64,000 nt of DNA, taken from the NCBI GenBank assembly GCA_016721605.1, contig JADKHS010000002.1, positions 62,001-126,000 on the forward strand, given 5' to 3'. Position numbers and translations under genes: made by a program. Of the stretch, positions 9,982 to 18,479 are shown in pieces (positions within the stretch are counted from its first letter, which is position 1; every line of letters starts with the position of its first letter). Under the pieces are notes generated by a model, which made no database searches, was not told the origin of the DNA, and saw only the letters and a program-made list of their open reading frames with translations. The DNA is from Nitrosomonadales bacterium (GTDB lineage Bacteria; Pseudomonadota; Gammaproteobacteria; Burkholderiales; Gallionellaceae).

Positions 9982-11511
9982 GTGAAATTCATTTCTACAT
10001 ATAGATTCATCATTGCTTTTTGTCTTGGGTTGCTCACCGTTCTGGGCTTTGCACCCTTTTCACTGTTCCCTCTTGCTATCTTTTCACTAGCGGCACTGTT
10101 CTGGCTATGGCAACAGGCAAATGGAAAACGTGTGGCAGCATGGCTGGGATTTTTCTTTGGTTTTGGTTTATTCAGTGCCGGCATAGGCTGGCTATACGTT
10201 GCGCAACATGATTACGGCGACATGCCGTTATTACTGGCGCTCTCCACTACCGCTCTGTTCGCTGCATTTTTGGCGTTATTTCCCGCATTGATTGGTTATG
10301 CACAGGCAAGATTACGGGCTCCTTTTTGGGTGCGATTGATACTGGTAATGCCTGCATTGTGGGTGCTTCTGGAATGGATACGCGGGCTGCTGTTCACTGG
10401 TTTCCCCTGGCTGACACTGGCTTATTCACAAGTATCTACTAGCCCCTTGGTGGGATATGCCCCAATATTCGGCGTTTATGGCGTATCACTAGCGGTGACG
10501 ATAAGTGCGGGATTGCTGGCACTCTTGTGGCAAATGCGTTGGAATGCTCAAGGGAAAGCGGCGCTGGCGGCGCTGCTACTGCTATGGGGCGGCGCTGCGG
10601 CGCTACGTACCGTAAACTGGACACAGCCTGAAGGCGAGCCGTTCAAGGTTGCGTTGTTACAGGGCAATATTCCACAAGATCTCAAATTTCACGAAGAGAA
10701 GCTTATCGACACGCTGGAAACCTATCGCCGACTGGTGCTGCAAACCGATGCGCGTTTAATCATTCTACCGGAAACTGCATTGCCACTGCTCCGCCACGAC
10801 CTGCCGGAAAATTACATGGCTATTTTGCGCAAGCACGCAAGACAAAACGGCGGCGATATTCTTATCGGTGCATTTGAAAGTGACAGCGAGCTGCACTACA
10901 ACAGCGTATTTACGCTGGGCACAGCGAATAGCCAAAACTACCGTAAAAACCATCTGGTGCCATTCGGCGAATTCATCCCATTGCGCCCGGCCTTGGGCTG
11001 GATCATTAACGAAGTATTGCATATCCCCATGTCTGACTTAGCGCGCGGCGGCGAGCGGCAACCGGTATTGCGCATCGCTGGCCAACGTGTTGCCGTGCAG
11101 ATTTGCTACGAGGATGTATTCGGCGAAGAAGTCATCCATTACTTGCCGGAGGCAAGTTTGCTGGTAAATGTCAGCAACGATGCCTGGTATGGTAAATCGC
11201 ACGCGGCGATACAGCACAACCAGATCGCACAAATGCGCGCACTGGAAACAGGACGCATGATGCTACGCGCCACGAACACTGGCGTGACCTCTATCATCCG
11301 GCGCGATGGCAGCATTCAGCAAATGTTGCCGCAACATGCAGCAGGTGTGCTCACTGGGCAGGCGCAGGGCTATACCGGCAGCACACCCTATGTGCGCTGG
11401 GGCAACGCGGCAGTGCTGATTATTTTGCTAATAATGCTAGCTTTGGCCAAACTGGTGCAGTACAGATCGCTGTCTTCCGCACACTCTCCCCAAATAAAAA
11501 AGCCACGATGA
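9982..11511 (+). CDS. lnt: Apolipoprotein N-acyltransferase
   Basis: Lnt adds the third acyl chain to the N-terminal cysteine of lipoproteins at the periplasmic face of the inner membrane. About six hydrophobic segments fill the first 200 residues, a nitrilase-type domain follows, and a last membrane segment lies near residues 470-490. The catalytic triad is visible as Glu264 (PETALP), Lys322 (RKNHLVPFGE) and Cys375 (QICYEDVFG). Length is 509 aa, typical. The stop codon overlaps the next start as ATGA. Confidence 0.95.
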   Translation: MKFISTYRFIIAFCLGLLTVLGFAPFSLFPLAIFSLAALFWLWQQANGKRVAAWLGFFFGFGLFSAGIGWLYVAQHDYGDMPLLLALSTTALFAAFLALFPALIGYAQARLRAPFWVRLILVMPALWVLLEWIRGLLFTGFPWLTLAYSQVSTSPLVGYAPIFGVYGVSLAVTISAGLLALLWQMRWNAQGKAALAALLLLWGGAAALRTVNWTQPEGEPFKVALLQGNIPQDLKFHEEKLIDTLETYRRLVLQTDARLIILPETALPLLRHDLPENYMAILRKHARQNGGDILIGAFESDSELHYNSVFTLGTANSQNYRKNHLVPFGEFIPLRPALGWIINEVLHIPMSDLARGGERQPVLRIAGQRVAVQICYEDVFGEEVIHYLPEASLLVNVSNDAWYGKSHAAIQHNQIAQMRALETGRMMLRATNTGVTSIIRRDGSIQQMLPQHAAGVLTGQAQGYTGSTPYVRWGNAAVLIILLIMLALAKLVQYRSLSSAHSPQIKKPR

Positions 11512-11780
11512 AGGAACGCATCGGGAAATTCACAATAAACTGGATTTGCTACCTCATTTGTTGTGCGGACGGCACCCTGTATTGCGGCATCACCAACGAC
11601 CTGGGAAAACGTCTAGCCGCGCACAATGCTGGTGAGGCGGCAAAATACACTCGTGGCCGTCGCCCAGTGCGGCTAGTACACGCCGAGCTATGCTCGGACA
11701 AATCCGCTGCCTTAAAGCGCGAACTACAGATCAAAGCGTTATCACGTAGTGAAAAACAGGCGTTACGCGGAATAATATAA
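11508..11780 (+). CDS. GIY-YIG domain protein, UPF0213/YhbQ family
   Basis: A 90-residue single-domain protein whose core reads YLICCADGTLYCGITNDLGKR, the GIY-YIG pattern with Tyr, Gly-Ile-Thr and Arg in the expected order, followed by HNAGEAAKYTRGRRP and a late Glu (KRELQIKAL). Members of this small family are suspected nucleases with roles in DNA damage tolerance, but none is well defined. The start overlaps lnt by 4 nt, so the two are probably translated together. Confidence 0.88.
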   Translation: MKERIGKFTINWICYLICCADGTLYCGITNDLGKRLAAHNAGEAAKYTRGRRPVRLVHAELCSDKSAALKRELQIKALSRSEKQALRGII

Positions 11781-11882
11781 GGACAGTCTATACGATCAAA
11801 TAGTGCTGTACTTGCCGCTAGGCGCGGTTATGCCCATATGGCACAAATACAAGCTTTATTGTATTGAGGAGAAGCTCTTTTT

Positions 11883-11911
11883 TTGACAGCAACAAATGAT
11901 ATATATATCAT
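11883..11911 (+). promoter_or_regulatory. Sigma-70 promoter for the yceD-rpmF-plsX-fab cluster, overlapped by a palindrome
   Basis: TTGACA at 11883-11888 and TATCAT at 11906-11911 are separated by 17 nt, a near-consensus promoter. The predicted start point is about 11918, only 3 nt before the ATG at 11921. The -10 box overlaps a perfect 16-bp palindrome, ATGATATATATATCAT (11896-11911), which could be a regulator site. Confidence 0.75.
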
Positions 11912-11920
11912 GCGCGCCTT

Positions 11921-12448
11921 ATGTTTGAACGGCAATTTATAGATAGTCTGGACTTTGCTAATAACAACCGGGAATTGCACGGTGAAATTGCAATGGCTGA
12001 AATGCCTCGACTTCAGGATAAGTTGGTTGTTCCTGATGTTGGTTTTGAACACGGCCACAAAGAAGGCATCAACTACACCTTGCGCGGTTTTTGTGACAGG
12101 AACGGCCAACCGATGTTGGAAGTGACGCTGGACGGGCTGTGCCAGCTGCGATGTCAGCGATGTTTGCAGGGTCTAATCTATCCAATAAAGCTAGTTTCGC
12201 AGTTGCTTCTGGTGGAAAACTGGGATGAATCCTCTATCGAGGAAGACGATGAAGTAGATAGCATTTTAGTTGATCATCATTTGGACGTACTTGCCTTATT
12301 TGAGGAAGAAATTTTACTGAATCTACCATTTGCACCGAGACATCCAGTAGGTGTTTGTCGACCTGTGAAGGAAGGATACGTAACAGAAGAAATAGCTCAG
12401 ATAGAGAAAAATCCGTTTGCGGTTCTATCCAAGCTGAGATACAAGTAG
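11921..12448 (+). CDS. YceD/DUF177 family protein
   Basis: A 175-aa protein with the DUF177 features LRCQRCLQGL (a CxxC pair), an acidic middle segment and the C-terminal signature NPFAVLSKLRYK. YceD proteins almost always precede rpmF; the family is linked with 23S rRNA accumulation in plants and bacteria, but its chemistry is unknown. The N-terminus (FIDSLDFANNNRELHG) matches betaproteobacterial homologues, which fixes the ATG at 11921. No Shine-Dalgarno sequence precedes it, consistent with a leaderless mRNA. RpmF follows 31 nt downstream. Confidence 0.88.
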   Translation: MFERQFIDSLDFANNNRELHGEIAMAEMPRLQDKLVVPDVGFEHGHKEGINYTLRGFCDRNGQPMLEVTLDGLCQLRCQRCLQGLIYPIKLVSQLLLVENWDESSIEEDDEVDSILVDHHLDVLALFEEEILLNLPFAPRHPVGVCRPVKEGYVTEEIAQIEKNPFAVLSKLRYK

Positions 12449-12479
12449 TTTTTTATTATAGGTTTTAGAAGGAGTTAAC

Positions 12480-12659
12480 ATGGCTGTTCAACAAAATAAA
12501 AAATCCCCATCCAAACGTGGCATGCACCGCTCGCACGATTTTCTGGTTAGCCCGGCGCTGGCGGTTGAACCCTCCACTGGTGAACAACACCTGCGTCACC
12601 ACATCAGCCCAACTGGCTATTATCGTGGCAAAAGAGTTATCAAAATAAAAGGCGACTAA
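12480..12659 (+). CDS. rpmF: 50S ribosomal protein L32
   Basis: A 59-residue basic protein starting MAVQQNKKSPSKRGMHRSHD, the L32 signature, and ending in GYYRGKRVIKIKGD. It belongs to the large ribosomal subunit. A strong AAGGAG lies 5 nt before the ATG. This copy lacks the zinc-binding CxxC pairs seen in some L32 proteins. Its place between yceD and plsX is the standard arrangement in proteobacteria. Confidence 0.96.
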   Translation: MAVQQNKKSPSKRGMHRSHDFLVSPALAVEPSTGEQHLRHHISPTGYYRGKRVIKIKGD

Positions 12660-12761
12660 TCACATTTTTCGGTAGTGGATACGCACAAAGCTTAAAGGGT
12701 GCAAGTTGCATCTAAAAGTATTCCATATCAAAGTTTGAAAATAGCGTAAGAGGATCGCCTG

Positions 12762-13798
12762 GTGGATGTCACAATAGCCATTGATGCCATGGGTGGCGAC
12801 CACGGAACGCGCGTCACTATTCCCGCTGCGGTAAAATATCTGCAACAGCATCCAAGCGATACGATTGTATTGGTTGGATTGCCTGACGCCATCAAGGCTG
12901 AGCTACGCACCGTCAAAACGTCTATCAAACCACGACTGCGTATCCAGGCAGCCAGTGAAGTGGTCGGCATGGATGAATCCCCACAATTGATGTTACGTAG
13001 CAAAAAGATTCGTCCATGCGTGTCGCCATTAACCTTGTAAAGAATGGTGAAGCGTCTGCTTGCGTAAGTGCCGGGAATACTGGCGCATTAATGGCAATTG
13101 CACGTTATGTACTAAAAATGCTGCCTGGTATAGACCGCCCCGCGATTGCTTCGTTTCTGCCCACTCACAAGGGGCAAGTCTGTATGCTCGACCTTGGCGC
13201 GAATGTAGACTGTAGCGCTGAGAATTTATTACAGTTCGCCCTGATGGGTACTGCTCTGGTTTATGCTATTGAACATAAAAACAGTCCTACGGTGGGCCTG
13301 CTCAATATTGGCAGTGAGGACATCAAGGGCAATGAAATTGTCAAACAGGCGAGTGAACTGTTGCGGCAAAGCGATTTAAATTTTTATGGCAACATCGAAG
13401 GCAACGATATTTTCAAAGGGGTCACTGACATAGTGGTTTGCGACGGTTTTGTCGGAAATGTTGCACTAAAAACAACAGAAGGGTTAGCGCAGATGTTGGG
13501 TGGTTTTCTGCGTGAGGAATTTAACCGTAATTTGTTTACCAAATTGACTGGGCTAATTGCCACTTCGGTACTCAAGGCATTCAGACGCCGTGTTGATCCC
13601 CGCCGTTACAATGGCGCCAGCCTGTTGGGATTGAAAGGTATCGTACTAAAAAGCCACGGCTCTGCCGATGCGTTCGCCTTTTTTTGTGCCATTGAACGTG
13701 CTGCCGAAGAGGCACGCGGTGGCATGTTGCATCACATTAGCGGGCACATAGAAAAATGGCATCATGCATGCCAACAAAAGGCAAGGGAGGTTCCCTGA
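12762..13798 (+). CDS. plsX: Phosphate acyltransferase PlsX, one frameshift
   Basis: PlsX converts acyl-ACP to acyl-phosphate for phospholipid synthesis. The start is a GTG at 12762 behind AGAGGA, giving the family N-terminus VTIAIDAMGGDHG. After the shift the family motifs continue: SAGNTGALMA, DLGANVDCSAENL, LNIGSEDIKGN and DGFVGNVALK. One A seems lost from the run at 13002-13006, inside LRSKKDSSMRVA. Repaired length is 345 aa. The gene lies between rpmF and fabH, as usual, and its TGA overlaps the probable fabH start. Confidence 0.93.
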
Positions 13799-14754
13799 TA
13801 TATTCAAAGATAATTGGCACCGGCAGCTACCTACCAACAAAGGTTTTAACTAATTTCGACCTTGAAAAGCTGGTCGATACTTCGCATGACTGGATTGTCA
13901 CCCGCAGCGGCATTGTCGAGCGGCATTTTGCCGCTGAAAATGAGCAAGCTAGTGATATGGCTGTGCATGCCAGTCAACGCGCACTGGAGGCGGCTGGAAT
14001 CGGCGTAGATGAAATTGATCTAGTCATTGTCGCTACGACCACACCGGATCATATCCTACCCAGTACTGCATGTATCCTGCAAGACAAGCTAGGCATTAAG
14101 AATGGTGCGGCTTTCGACGTGCAAGCCGTGTGCAGCGGCTTTATTTACGCGTTAAATACCGCTGATCTGTTTATTCGGGGCGGTCAGGCACGCAATGCCT
14201 TGGTAGTAGGCACCGAAGTATTATCACGCTTGCTTAACTGGGAAGATCGTACTACCTGTGTATTGTTTGGTGATGGGGCAGGCGCGGTAGTATTGCAGCG
14301 TAGCGATGTGCCGGGAATTCTATCCGCCAAATTGCACGCCGACGGTAGCCACCGTAATATATTAAGCGCTAACGGCGGCATACGTGATGGCGCAATATTT
14401 GGCGATCCTTACATTAAAATGGACGGTCAGGCGGTATTTAAATTCGCTGTCAAAGTACTCAGTGAAGTAGTGGAAGAGGTCTTGGCCGAAAACAAAATGA
14501 AATGTACCGACATCGATTGGCTAGTTCCCCACCAAGCCAATATCCGCATAATGGAAGCCACCGCCAAAAAGCTTGGGCTGAGCATGGACAAAGTAGTGGT
14601 AACCGTTGCCCATCACGGCAATACATCAGCGGCATCTATTCCACTAGCGCTCGACACCGCAGTGCGCGATGGACGCATTCAACCCGGCCAGCATGTGCTA
14701 CTAGAAGCGGTAGGCGGTGGTTTTACCTGGGGTGCAGTTCTGCTGCGCTGGTAA
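13798..14754 (+). CDS. fabH: 3-oxoacyl-ACP synthase III, non-standard start codon
   Basis: FabH condenses acetyl-CoA with malonyl-ACP to begin fatty-acid synthesis. The catalytic triad is visible as Cys112 (QAVCSGF), His245 (PHQANIR) and Asn275 (HHGNTSA). Family alignment places the start at the codon ATA (13798), giving YSKIIGTGSYLP right after Met, with AAGGGAGG 7 nt upstream; the codon before it is CTG (13795). No ATG is near except in-frame ones at 13756 and 13768 that would add foreign residues. An ATG in the usual TGATG overlap with plsX may have been changed to ATA, or the base may be misread. Length 318 aa. Confidence 0.93.
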   Translation: MYSKIIGTGSYLPTKVLTNFDLEKLVDTSHDWIVTRSGIVERHFAAENEQASDMAVHASQRALEAAGIGVDEIDLVIVATTTPDHILPSTACILQDKLGIKNGAAFDVQAVCSGFIYALNTADLFIRGGQARNALVVGTEVLSRLLNWEDRTTCVLFGDGAGAVVLQRSDVPGILSAKLHADGSHRNILSANGGIRDGAIFGDPYIKMDGQAVFKFAVKVLSEVVEEVLAENKMKCTDIDWLVPHQANIRIMEATAKKLGLSMDKVVVTVAHHGNTSAASIPLALDTAVRDGRIQPGQHVLLEAVGGGFTWGAVLLRW

Positions 14755-14776
14755 CTTCTCGTAATATTCTCTCCAA

Positions 14777-15733
14777 GTGCTTATAACTAAATTCGCTTTC
14801 GTTTTTCCAGGGCAAGGTTCGCAATCACGCGGCATGATGAACAATTACGCCGACTTTCCCGTAGTGCGTGACACCTTTGCCGAAGCTTCCGATATATTGC
14901 AACAAGACTTGTGGCAATTAGTTGTGGAAGGCAGCGACGCGGAACTCAACGCTACTGTGAATACGCAACCTCTCATGCTAACTGCCGGAGTGGCGGTATA
15001 TCGCGCCTGGCAAAGTTTGAATGCTCCAGCACCGGCATTGCTGGCTGGTCATAGCCTCGGCGAATACACCGCGCTGGTGGTGGGTGGGGCGCTTCAATTC
15101 GCTGATGCTTTGCCACTGGTACGTTACCGAGCTGAATGTATGCAAGAAGCCGTGCCGAAAGGCGTAGGAGGCATCGCTGCAATTCTTGGGTTAGATGATG
15201 AAAGCGTGCTTAAGGTGTGCCTTGAAGCTGCCCAAGACGAAGTATTGGAAGCCGTTAATTTCAACTCGCCCGGACAGGTAGTGATTGCCGGCAACCGTGC
15301 GGCGGTGGAACGCGGCATGGAATTAGCCAAGATCAAAGGTGCGAAACGCGCCCTGATGCTACCAATGAGCGTGCCATCACATTGCAGTCTACTGCGTGGC
15401 GCGGCGGAATTGTTGCGCGTGAGATTGAATGACGTGACGATGCAAGCTCCCTCCATCCCCGTACTGCACAATGCCGATGTAAGAAGCTATATGGATGTAC
15501 CCTCCATTAAAGATGCTCTTGTACGCCAATTATATTCGCCGGTACGTTGGGTGGAAACTGTGCAATGTTTCGGTCAAAAATTTATTACACATAACGTTGA
15601 ATGTTCACCCGGCAAAGTGCTGATAGCGCTGAACAAACGCATTGACACAAACCAACAGGCATTAGCACTGAGTGATGGCAATACCTTGCAGTCCACATGT
15701 GCAACATTAACAAAACAACCGGAGGATGAATGA
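14777..15733 (+). CDS. fabD: Malonyl-CoA:ACP transacylase
   Basis: FabD loads malonate onto ACP. The sequence shows the N-terminal FVFPGQGSQ motif, the nucleophile Ser93 in GHSLGEYTAL and His202 in PSHCSLL, the catalytic pair of the family. Start is GTG at 14777. Length 318 aa, slightly longer than the E. coli protein because of a C-terminal tail. It follows fabH by 22 nt, and its stop overlaps fabG as ATGA. Confidence 0.95.
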   Translation: MLITKFAFVFPGQGSQSRGMMNNYADFPVVRDTFAEASDILQQDLWQLVVEGSDAELNATVNTQPLMLTAGVAVYRAWQSLNAPAPALLAGHSLGEYTALVVGGALQFADALPLVRYRAECMQEAVPKGVGGIAAILGLDDESVLKVCLEAAQDEVLEAVNFNSPGQVVIAGNRAAVERGMELAKIKGAKRALMLPMSVPSHCSLLRGAAELLRVRLNDVTMQAPSIPVLHNADVRSYMDVPSIKDALVRQLYSPVRWVETVQCFGQKFITHNVECSPGKVLIALNKRIDTNQQALALSDGNTLQSTCATLTKQPEDE

Positions 15734-16473
15734 GTTTGCAAGGACAGATCGCATTAGTAACCGGCGCCAGTCGTGGCATTGGGCAAGGTATTGTGTTGGA
15801 ACTAGGCAAACAGGGTGCAACCGTAATTGGCACCGCAACCACCAACAACAGGGCGCAGGCAATTAGTGAGTATCTGGTAGCAGCTGGCATCAAGGGATGT
15901 GGCATGGCGCTTAACGTCAATGATAACGTGCAAATTGATAAGGTTATCAGCGATACCCGAAAGCAATATGGTGAAATTTCTATTTTAGTAAATAACGCGG
16001 GCATTACCCGTGACAACCTGCTAGCGCGCATGACCGATGAAGAATGGGACGACATCATGTCAACCAACCTGAAGTCTGTGTTCCGGATGAGTCGCGCCGT
16101 ACTGCGAGCCATGATGAAGGCGCGCCATGGCCGCATTATCAATATCTCCTCAGTGATCGGCAGCATGGGTAACGCGGGACAAGCTAATTACGCCGCCTCC
16201 AAGGCCGGCATCATCGGTTTTAGCAAATCGCTGGCTCACGAAATTGGCAGTCGAAACATCACCGTTAATTGCATCGCACCCGGTTTTATCGCTACCGATA
16301 TGACCGATGCACTGTCACAGCCACAACGCGACAAACTAGTTGAACATGTGCCGTTGAAACGCTTAGGGCAAGTGGCCGATGTTGCTGCCACCGTAGCTTT
16401 CCTTGCCGGCCCAGGAGCGGCTTACATAACAGGCGCGACCTTACATGTAAATGGTGGAATATACATGGAGTGA
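15730..16473 (+). CDS. fabG: 3-oxoacyl-ACP reductase
   Basis: FabG reduces beta-ketoacyl-ACP with NADPH in each elongation cycle. It is a classical short-chain dehydrogenase: TGASRGIG near residue 12 binds the cofactor, NNAG lies near residue 90, and the catalytic Ser141, Tyr154 and Lys158 sit in INISSV and YAASK. The ending GGIYME is typical of FabG. Length 247 aa. acpP and fabF, which usually follow, are absent; IS5 debris begins within about 150 nt. Confidence 0.95.
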   Translation: MSLQGQIALVTGASRGIGQGIVLELGKQGATVIGTATTNNRAQAISEYLVAAGIKGCGMALNVNDNVQIDKVISDTRKQYGEISILVNNAGITRDNLLARMTDEEWDDIMSTNLKSVFRMSRAVLRAMMKARHGRIINISSVIGSMGNAGQANYAASKAGIIGFSKSLAHEIGSRNITVNCIAPGFIATDMTDALSQPQRDKLVEHVPLKRLGQVADVAATVAFLAGPGAAYITGATLHVNGGIYME

Positions 16474-16619
16474 AATAATTGGCTTCAATTGCAACAACCC
16501 TGATTTAAAAATACTGCCAGTGTAGAAATTACAATTGTGCGGCAACGGACGGAGTATTTTTGAATTAAAAGCAAACTATTTGATTCTGAACATAAGGCAT
16601 AAAACGAGATCACGCGACT

Positions 16620-16815
16620 TGGCATGAGTGTAACGCAGCCTACCGCTCAGAAGCGCAAGATAAAGCCAAACCCCGCGTACGGGCAAGGGTTGAACATGTC
16701 TTTGGATACATGGAAACAGCATGGGTGGCATCTTCGTGCGCAGCATTGCTATCGTTCGCGCCAAGATTAGCGTGGCATTGAAAATTTGGCTCCAACCTGA
16801 GTCGTATTGAAATGC
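16620..16815 (+). pseudogene. IS5-family transposase C-terminal remnant
   Basis: Different frames encode AYRSEAQDKAKPRVRA, then RARVEHVFGYM, then MGGIFVRSIAIVRAKISVAL. These are the last conserved blocks of IS5-type transposases; the glutamate in VEHVFG is the catalytic E of the DDE set. An internal deletion joins the first two blocks and a frameshift separates the last. No intact copy or terminal repeats remain. It lies just after fabG, where acpP would be expected. Confidence 0.75.
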
Positions 16816-16915
16816 AGATTCACAACAAGACATTTGGCTTTGAGCACATCAGTGCGCCCAAAAATCGCAAATTTATATTCGAATTCAGAAAAACAGAAAT
16901 TAACTGAATTACAGC

Positions 16916-16941
16916 AAATCCGTCGCTCTAGCGACGGATTT
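16916..16941. terminator. Strong GC-rich hairpin
   Basis: AAATCCGTCGCT at 16916-16927 is perfectly complementary to AGCGACGGATTT at 16930-16941. A short T-rich stretch (TTTATA) overlaps its right end. It could end transcripts coming from fabG through the IS5 debris, or be a remnant element end. No other gene is visible in 16816-17188. Confidence 0.5.
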
Positions 16942-17188
16942 ATAGAAGTGCCTTTACGTAGTACTAGATGTATTGAACAGCGGTGGGACAGAGTATCCCC
17001 GGCAAACGTTCAATTTTAATAGCGTGACTGAAACTGCTTTATTGGGCAATTAAAAATATCAGTAAAAAATGGACGATGCCGACTTACAATTAAAACACTG
17101 CGTTAAATCAGTTTACTGTTCAGTTTGATGATCAGGTGCCAAGTTGGCAAAATTCCCGGTTACTCAAAGTTCCGAATATCTCCCCAGA

Positions 17189-17539
17189 TTAAACTGAAAA
17201 AGATGATCCACAACCGCAGGTGGAAGTAGCGCTTGGGTTTTTGATTACAAATTGTGAACCTTCTAATCCATCCTGATAATCAATTTCTGCACCCACTAAA
17301 TATTGGAAACTCATCGGGTCAATTAGCAATTGCACACCATTTTTATTTAGCACGGTGTCATCTTCATTGGTCACTTCATCTAGAGTAAAGCCATATTGAA
17401 AGCCAGAACAGCCACCACCACTTACAGCAATACGTAATTTCAAATTGACATTGTCTTCTTCTTCAATCATTTCTTTAACCTTATTGGCCGCACTGTCGGT
17501 AAACACCAATGGATCTTGCATTTCAGTTACCGCGTTCAT
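17189..17539 (-). CDS. erpA: Iron-sulfur cluster insertion protein ErpA
   Basis: An A-type carrier that hands Fe-S clusters to target enzymes. The three ligand cysteines are in GGGCSGFQYGF and in the C-terminal CGCGSSFSV. The N-terminal VFTDSAANKVKEMI is typical of ErpA. The ATG at 17539 is preceded by GGAGG at 5-6 nt, so it is preferred over an upstream ATG at 17551. Length 116 aa. It stands alone between IS remnants but is intact, fitting its essential role. Confidence 0.93.
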   Translation of the reverse strand: MNAVTEMQDPLVFTDSAANKVKEMIEEEDNVNLKLRIAVSGGGCSGFQYGFTLDEVTNEDDTVLNKNGVQLLIDPMSFQYLVGAEIDYQDGLEGSQFVIKNPSATSTCGCGSSFSV

Positions 17540-17705
17540 AACTACCTCCATAAAATTTAGTTAAGTATTCATTTCGACTATATTTAGTTCGAACACCCTC
17601 ACCTATTCATCATAGCATTACCCAATCTGTTTTAGAATAGGAGCCGATACTCATATCAGCGCAAAGTAATAATGCCCGCTATTCTCCCAAATAGAAATGT
17701 CCCCT

Positions 17706-17762
17706 TGAGTTTGCGTTGAGTAAACTCAGTGCCCGATAAAAACCATAGCGGCGGGCACTTTT
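17706..17762 (+). terminator. Two tandem hairpins followed by a T-run
   Basis: TGAGTTT pairs with AAACTCA (17706-17728), then GTGCCCG with CGGGCAC (17729-17758), followed by TTTT. The pair lies before the ISNCY-like remnant. It could be a terminator protecting an IS from outside transcription. Confidence 0.45.
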
Positions 17763-17778
17763 AAACCCAGATTGTTCA

Positions 17779-17961
17779 TTGGGAGCGCGAAGTTACCGCA
17801 CCTTAGGCTTGCCGGGGCTCATCAGCAAGAAACGCGGACAAATCTCGAATCGGCGGGTGGACAAAGCAATTAGGGCAACCGCGATAAAGATGATCGGCGA
17901 ACACTATCGCGACTTTGGACCTACACTCGCAGCAGAGAAATTGGCCGAACTTCATGATTAA
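17779..17961 (+). pseudogene. ISNCY-like transposase N-terminal remnant
   Basis: The translation contains LGLPGLISKKRGQISNRR and HYRDFGPTLAAEKLAELH, the helix-turn-helix part and linker of a widespread group of transposases with an integrase core. The sequence stops at once after that block, where IS1595-type sequence begins in another frame. No catalytic domain is left. Exact family naming is from memory of the motif and is moderate. Confidence 0.6.
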
Positions 17962-18440
17962 GGTCTCCTTCGTCGCGGCTGTGCAGACTACAGAGGACAG
18001 CACGCCAGTTGTAGCTTGCTTCGCCCGCATCCCATTCACCAAGGAAACCGTCGAAGCCTGCGCCAAGAAAGCGCTGACGCCTTCCGCCCAAGTGCTGTCC
18101 GACGGACTGGATTGCTTTCGGGGCGTCACTGCCAGCGGCGCAGCGCACTCTGCCACTGCCATGAACGGCGGCACGGTCGGGAAGTGGCGCAACACCCTGC
18201 ATTCCGCGCCGTGAATACCGTACTGGGTAACCTGAAGACAGCCATTAATGGAACCTACCATGCTTTCGACTTCCGTAAATACACGGACCGTTATCTATCT
18301 GAGGTTCAGTACCGTTTCAACCGCCGCTTCGATTTTGGCACCATCCTCAAATGTTTCGTTCGCGCTGCAGCGACTACCATCCCATGCCATGAAATCACTA
18401 TTTGGACGACTGAGGCATGTAACGAATCAGGCAAAATTTA
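17955..18440 (+). pseudogene. IS1595-family (ISXO2-like) transposase C-terminal remnant
   Basis: One frame gives VSFVAAVQTTEDSTPVV and VLSDGLDCFRGV, and a second, from about 18190, gives AVNTVLGNLKTAINGTYHAF and YLSEVQYRFNRRFD. These match the second half of ISXO2-type transposases, including the conserved asparagine-rich AVNTVLGN block. The N-terminal zinc-finger half is missing because the piece is fused to the ISNCY-like fragment, and a frameshift near 18190-18200 splits it. It is inactive. Confidence 0.75.
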
Positions 18441-18479
18441 TATTCACTAGACCGAGGAACACGTGGACTCCACGGTAGT

